A DNA stretch of 49,891 bases from Pontiellaceae bacterium (GTDB lineage: Bacteria; Verrucomicrobiota; Kiritimatiellia; Kiritimatiellales; Pontiellaceae), in contig JAFGWS010000103.1 of NCBI GenBank assembly GCA_016937035.1, positions 1 through 49,891 of the forward strand. The letters are read 5' to 3'. This document shows positions 48,374 to 49,891 of the stretch, in pieces. Both the position numbers and the translations under genes were made by a program. Under the pieces are notes generated by a model. The model was not told the DNA's origin, did no database searches, and saw nothing but the letters and a program-made list of their open reading frames with translations. The stretch's first letter is position 1. Each line of letters opens with the position of its first letter.

Positions 48374-49891
48374 ATGGATACGAAAAAAAGGGTGTGGGTG
48401 AGTATTATCTTCATGTGGCTGGGCGTGGCGGTTGTGCCGCAGGTGCACGCAGATGACGTGATCATTGGATTTGAGGCGGCGGAAGGGTACACGATCGGCG
48501 AAAAACCGCTCGATCCTTGGCTATGTAGAGGGGGGAACAGCACAACCTCAGAAACAGTTCGTGTTTCAAGTACTCAGGTTTACAGCGGAAGTCAGTCGCT
48601 CTCAATCACGCCGGATTCGTATGATTACGCCGTCTATCCCGTTTTGGTGCAATCCAACCAAACCGCCCGCTTTACGGTGTGGATCCGGCCGGCCAGCCAC
48701 CTGAACAACGAAGCGCTGGGATCCGTCGGAATCTTGGAATTAGCACCGAACGACTATTGGTATGCCAACTGCGGAGTCACATTCAACGCGGACATTTTTG
48801 CTGAACCGGAAGATGGGGTTAACCTCTACAATCTGACCTTTGCCGACGGCTACACCGCCCGCCACGTCGGTGATTTTACGCCGGAGACCTGGTACCCGGT
48901 GGCGTGCGACATCACGGCATCTCAAATCATCTTCACGGTCACCATAGACACGGGAACCTATACGAACGCATTCCCGCGCTCAGAAGGCTATAAAGTAACG
49001 GAAATCAGACTTTACGGCCGACAATTTATGGCTGACACTGAGTATCTCAGCCAGGATCGTCAAATCGTTTATTTTGACGACTTTATGTACACGCCGCCTG
49101 CCGATCCCGTGACACTGTCGATTCTATCCGATCACGGAAACCCGGTTCCGGCGGTAGGTGAACACCCCTATTACGCGGGCAACGTAGTGACCTGCTCGGT
49201 TGATTCCATCACACAATCACTGACCAACTATTCTGCCGGCGGATGGACGGCCAGCGGTCACAACCCCGCCAGCGGCAGTGGAAATCAGGCAACACTGAAC
49301 CTTACTGGTGATACCGCACTGACGTGGCTTTGGCAGACTAACTATTGGATGGAAGCGGAAACGAGCGGACAGGGTCAAGTGGTCGGCGGCGATGCGTGGG
49401 TTGCTAAAGATTCTGAGGTCGGGCTGACCGCCGTGCCGGACACCGGCTGGCTCTTCATGGGCTGGAGCGGGGACGCCGCAGGAACCAATAACGTCACTCT
49501 GTTGATGGATGCACCGAAATCCGTGACCGCCACCTTCTCGGACGATGCCGATGGCGACGGCCTCACCAATACTGAGGAGGAGTCCGTCGGATCCAATCCA
49601 TGGAGCACCGATACGGATGGAGATGGATTCAACGATAAGCTGGAAGTGGATCACAGTTGGAACCCGACAGTTTCCGACGCATGGGCGGTCGACTATATCC
49701 GGGATAATGCGGCAGAGTTCAATCTGAGCACGTCGAACTCCGTCATCGATATCGCCGTGGGGCAGATGCTGCTGGAAACGGTCGACGGCATGGCCACCAT
49801 GTATCTCCAGCTGGAGCAATCCGGCGATCTGGAATCCTGGACCAACGCCGGCGAAGCGGTCATTTGGGAAATCTCGAGCGACAGCCCGACG
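48374..49891 (+). CDS. Giant secreted protein with InlB-B and TSP3 repeats, partial
   Basis: The frame is open from ATG 48374 (AGAGGGA upstream) to the right edge, 506 codons, with the C-terminus beyond the window. Signal peptide KKRVWVSIIFMWLGVAVVPQ ending VHA. N-terminal beta-sandwich domain (FEAAEGYTIGEKPLDPW; VYFDDFMYTPP-like end), a divergent InlB-B repeat (VGLTAVPDTGWLFMGWSG), a calcium-binding TSP3-like stretch (DDADGDGLTNTEEESVGSNP, DTDGDGFNDKLEV), then a domain starting AVDYIRDNAAEFNLSTSN. That domain runs into LQLEQSGDLESWTN, which resembles the start of the C-terminal module of the other giants. Probably surface-located. Confidence 0.75.
   Translation, partial: MDTKKRVWVSIIFMWLGVAVVPQVHADDVIIGFEAAEGYTIGEKPLDPWLCRGGNSTTSETVRVSSTQVYSGSQSLSITPDSYDYAVYPVLVQSNQTARFTVWIRPASHLNNEALGSVGILELAPNDYWYANCGVTFNADIFAEPEDGVNLYNLTFADGYTARHVGDFTPETWYPVACDITASQIIFTVTIDTGTYTNAFPRSEGYKVTEIRLYGRQFMADTEYLSQDRQIVYFDDFMYTPPADPVTLSILSDHGNPVPAVGEHPYYAGNVVTCSVDSITQSLTNYSAGGWTASGHNPASGSGNQATLNLTGDTALTWLWQTNYWMEAETSGQGQVVGGDAWVAKDSEVGLTAVPDTGWLFMGWSGDAAGTNNVTLLMDAPKSVTATFSDDADGDGLTNTEEESVGSNPWSTDTDGDGFNDKLEVDHSWNPTVSDAWAVDYIRDNAAEFNLSTSNSVIDIAVGQMLLETVDGMATMYLQLEQSGDLESWTNAGEAVIWEISSDSPT

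Overview
The window looks like a chromosomal segment of a free-living, Gram-negative bacterium of the PVC group, most plausibly Verrucomicrobiota of the Kiritimatiellae/Pontiella type. This is inferred from the gene mix: very large secreted proteins built from Ig-like, LamG, MORN, CARDB and calcium-binding modules with a shared C-terminal module, secreted glycoside hydrolases, Shine-Dalgarno motifs of the GGAGG kind, and intergenic clutter made of short simple repeats. No 16S gene or other decisive marker is present, so the placement is an inference. I saw no rRNA, tRNA or CRISPR array. Layout: 1-1257 is the 5' part of a secreted Calx-beta-like protein (minus strand, runs off the left edge). 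It is followed by a gene-poor stretch holding a decayed tyrosine recombinase. 1980-8761 carries a DprE1-like FAD oxidase, a zinc-ribbon protein with a single-pass membrane-anchored partner, a YjbQ-family protein overlapping a 62-residue membrane protein, argH, and a COG3044-type ABC-class ATPase with dtd. 9042-10873 has an iron-type alcohol dehydrogenase converging on rpe. 10874-11467 is a repeat-filled spacer. 11468-16141 encodes a 1557-residue secreted repeat/LamG protein, divergent from a 960-980-residue hybrid sensor kinase (16.6-19.5 kb) that has a good sigma-70-type promoter. 19.6-25.1 kb is housekeeping: infB-nusA (minus), lgt and a PP-loop ATPase (plus). 25.1-26.3 kb is an HDOD protein whose receiver domain has lost its phosphoacceptor. 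26.5-35.6 kb is a degradative/secreted block: a family 2 beta-galactosidase, a secreted clan-CD (legumain-like) cysteine peptidase, a small parvulin and a family 3 beta-glucosidase/xylosidase, followed by an N-acetylglutamate-synthase-like protein. 36.97-42.0 kb encodes a 1674-residue MORN/CARDB protein. 42.2-47.3 kb holds a DUF502 membrane protein, a CPBP protease, TrpB2, two lipoproteins and ruvC, the last five on the minus strand with short gaps. 47.6-48.2 kb is a LuxR-type response regulator, and the window ends inside another large secreted protein (48374 to the right edge). How the genes fit together: the secreted hydrolases, the peptidase and the giant modular surface proteins suggest a particle- or polysaccharide-associated lifestyle. 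At least three of the giant secreted proteins, including the peptidase, end in a similar module of about 60-70 residues, which could be a lineage-specific secretion or anchoring signal. That is the best candidate here for something not well described. The remaining genes are core metabolism (argH, rpe, trpB2, NAGS-like), translation (infB, nusA, dtd), envelope biogenesis (lgt) and recombination (ruvC).
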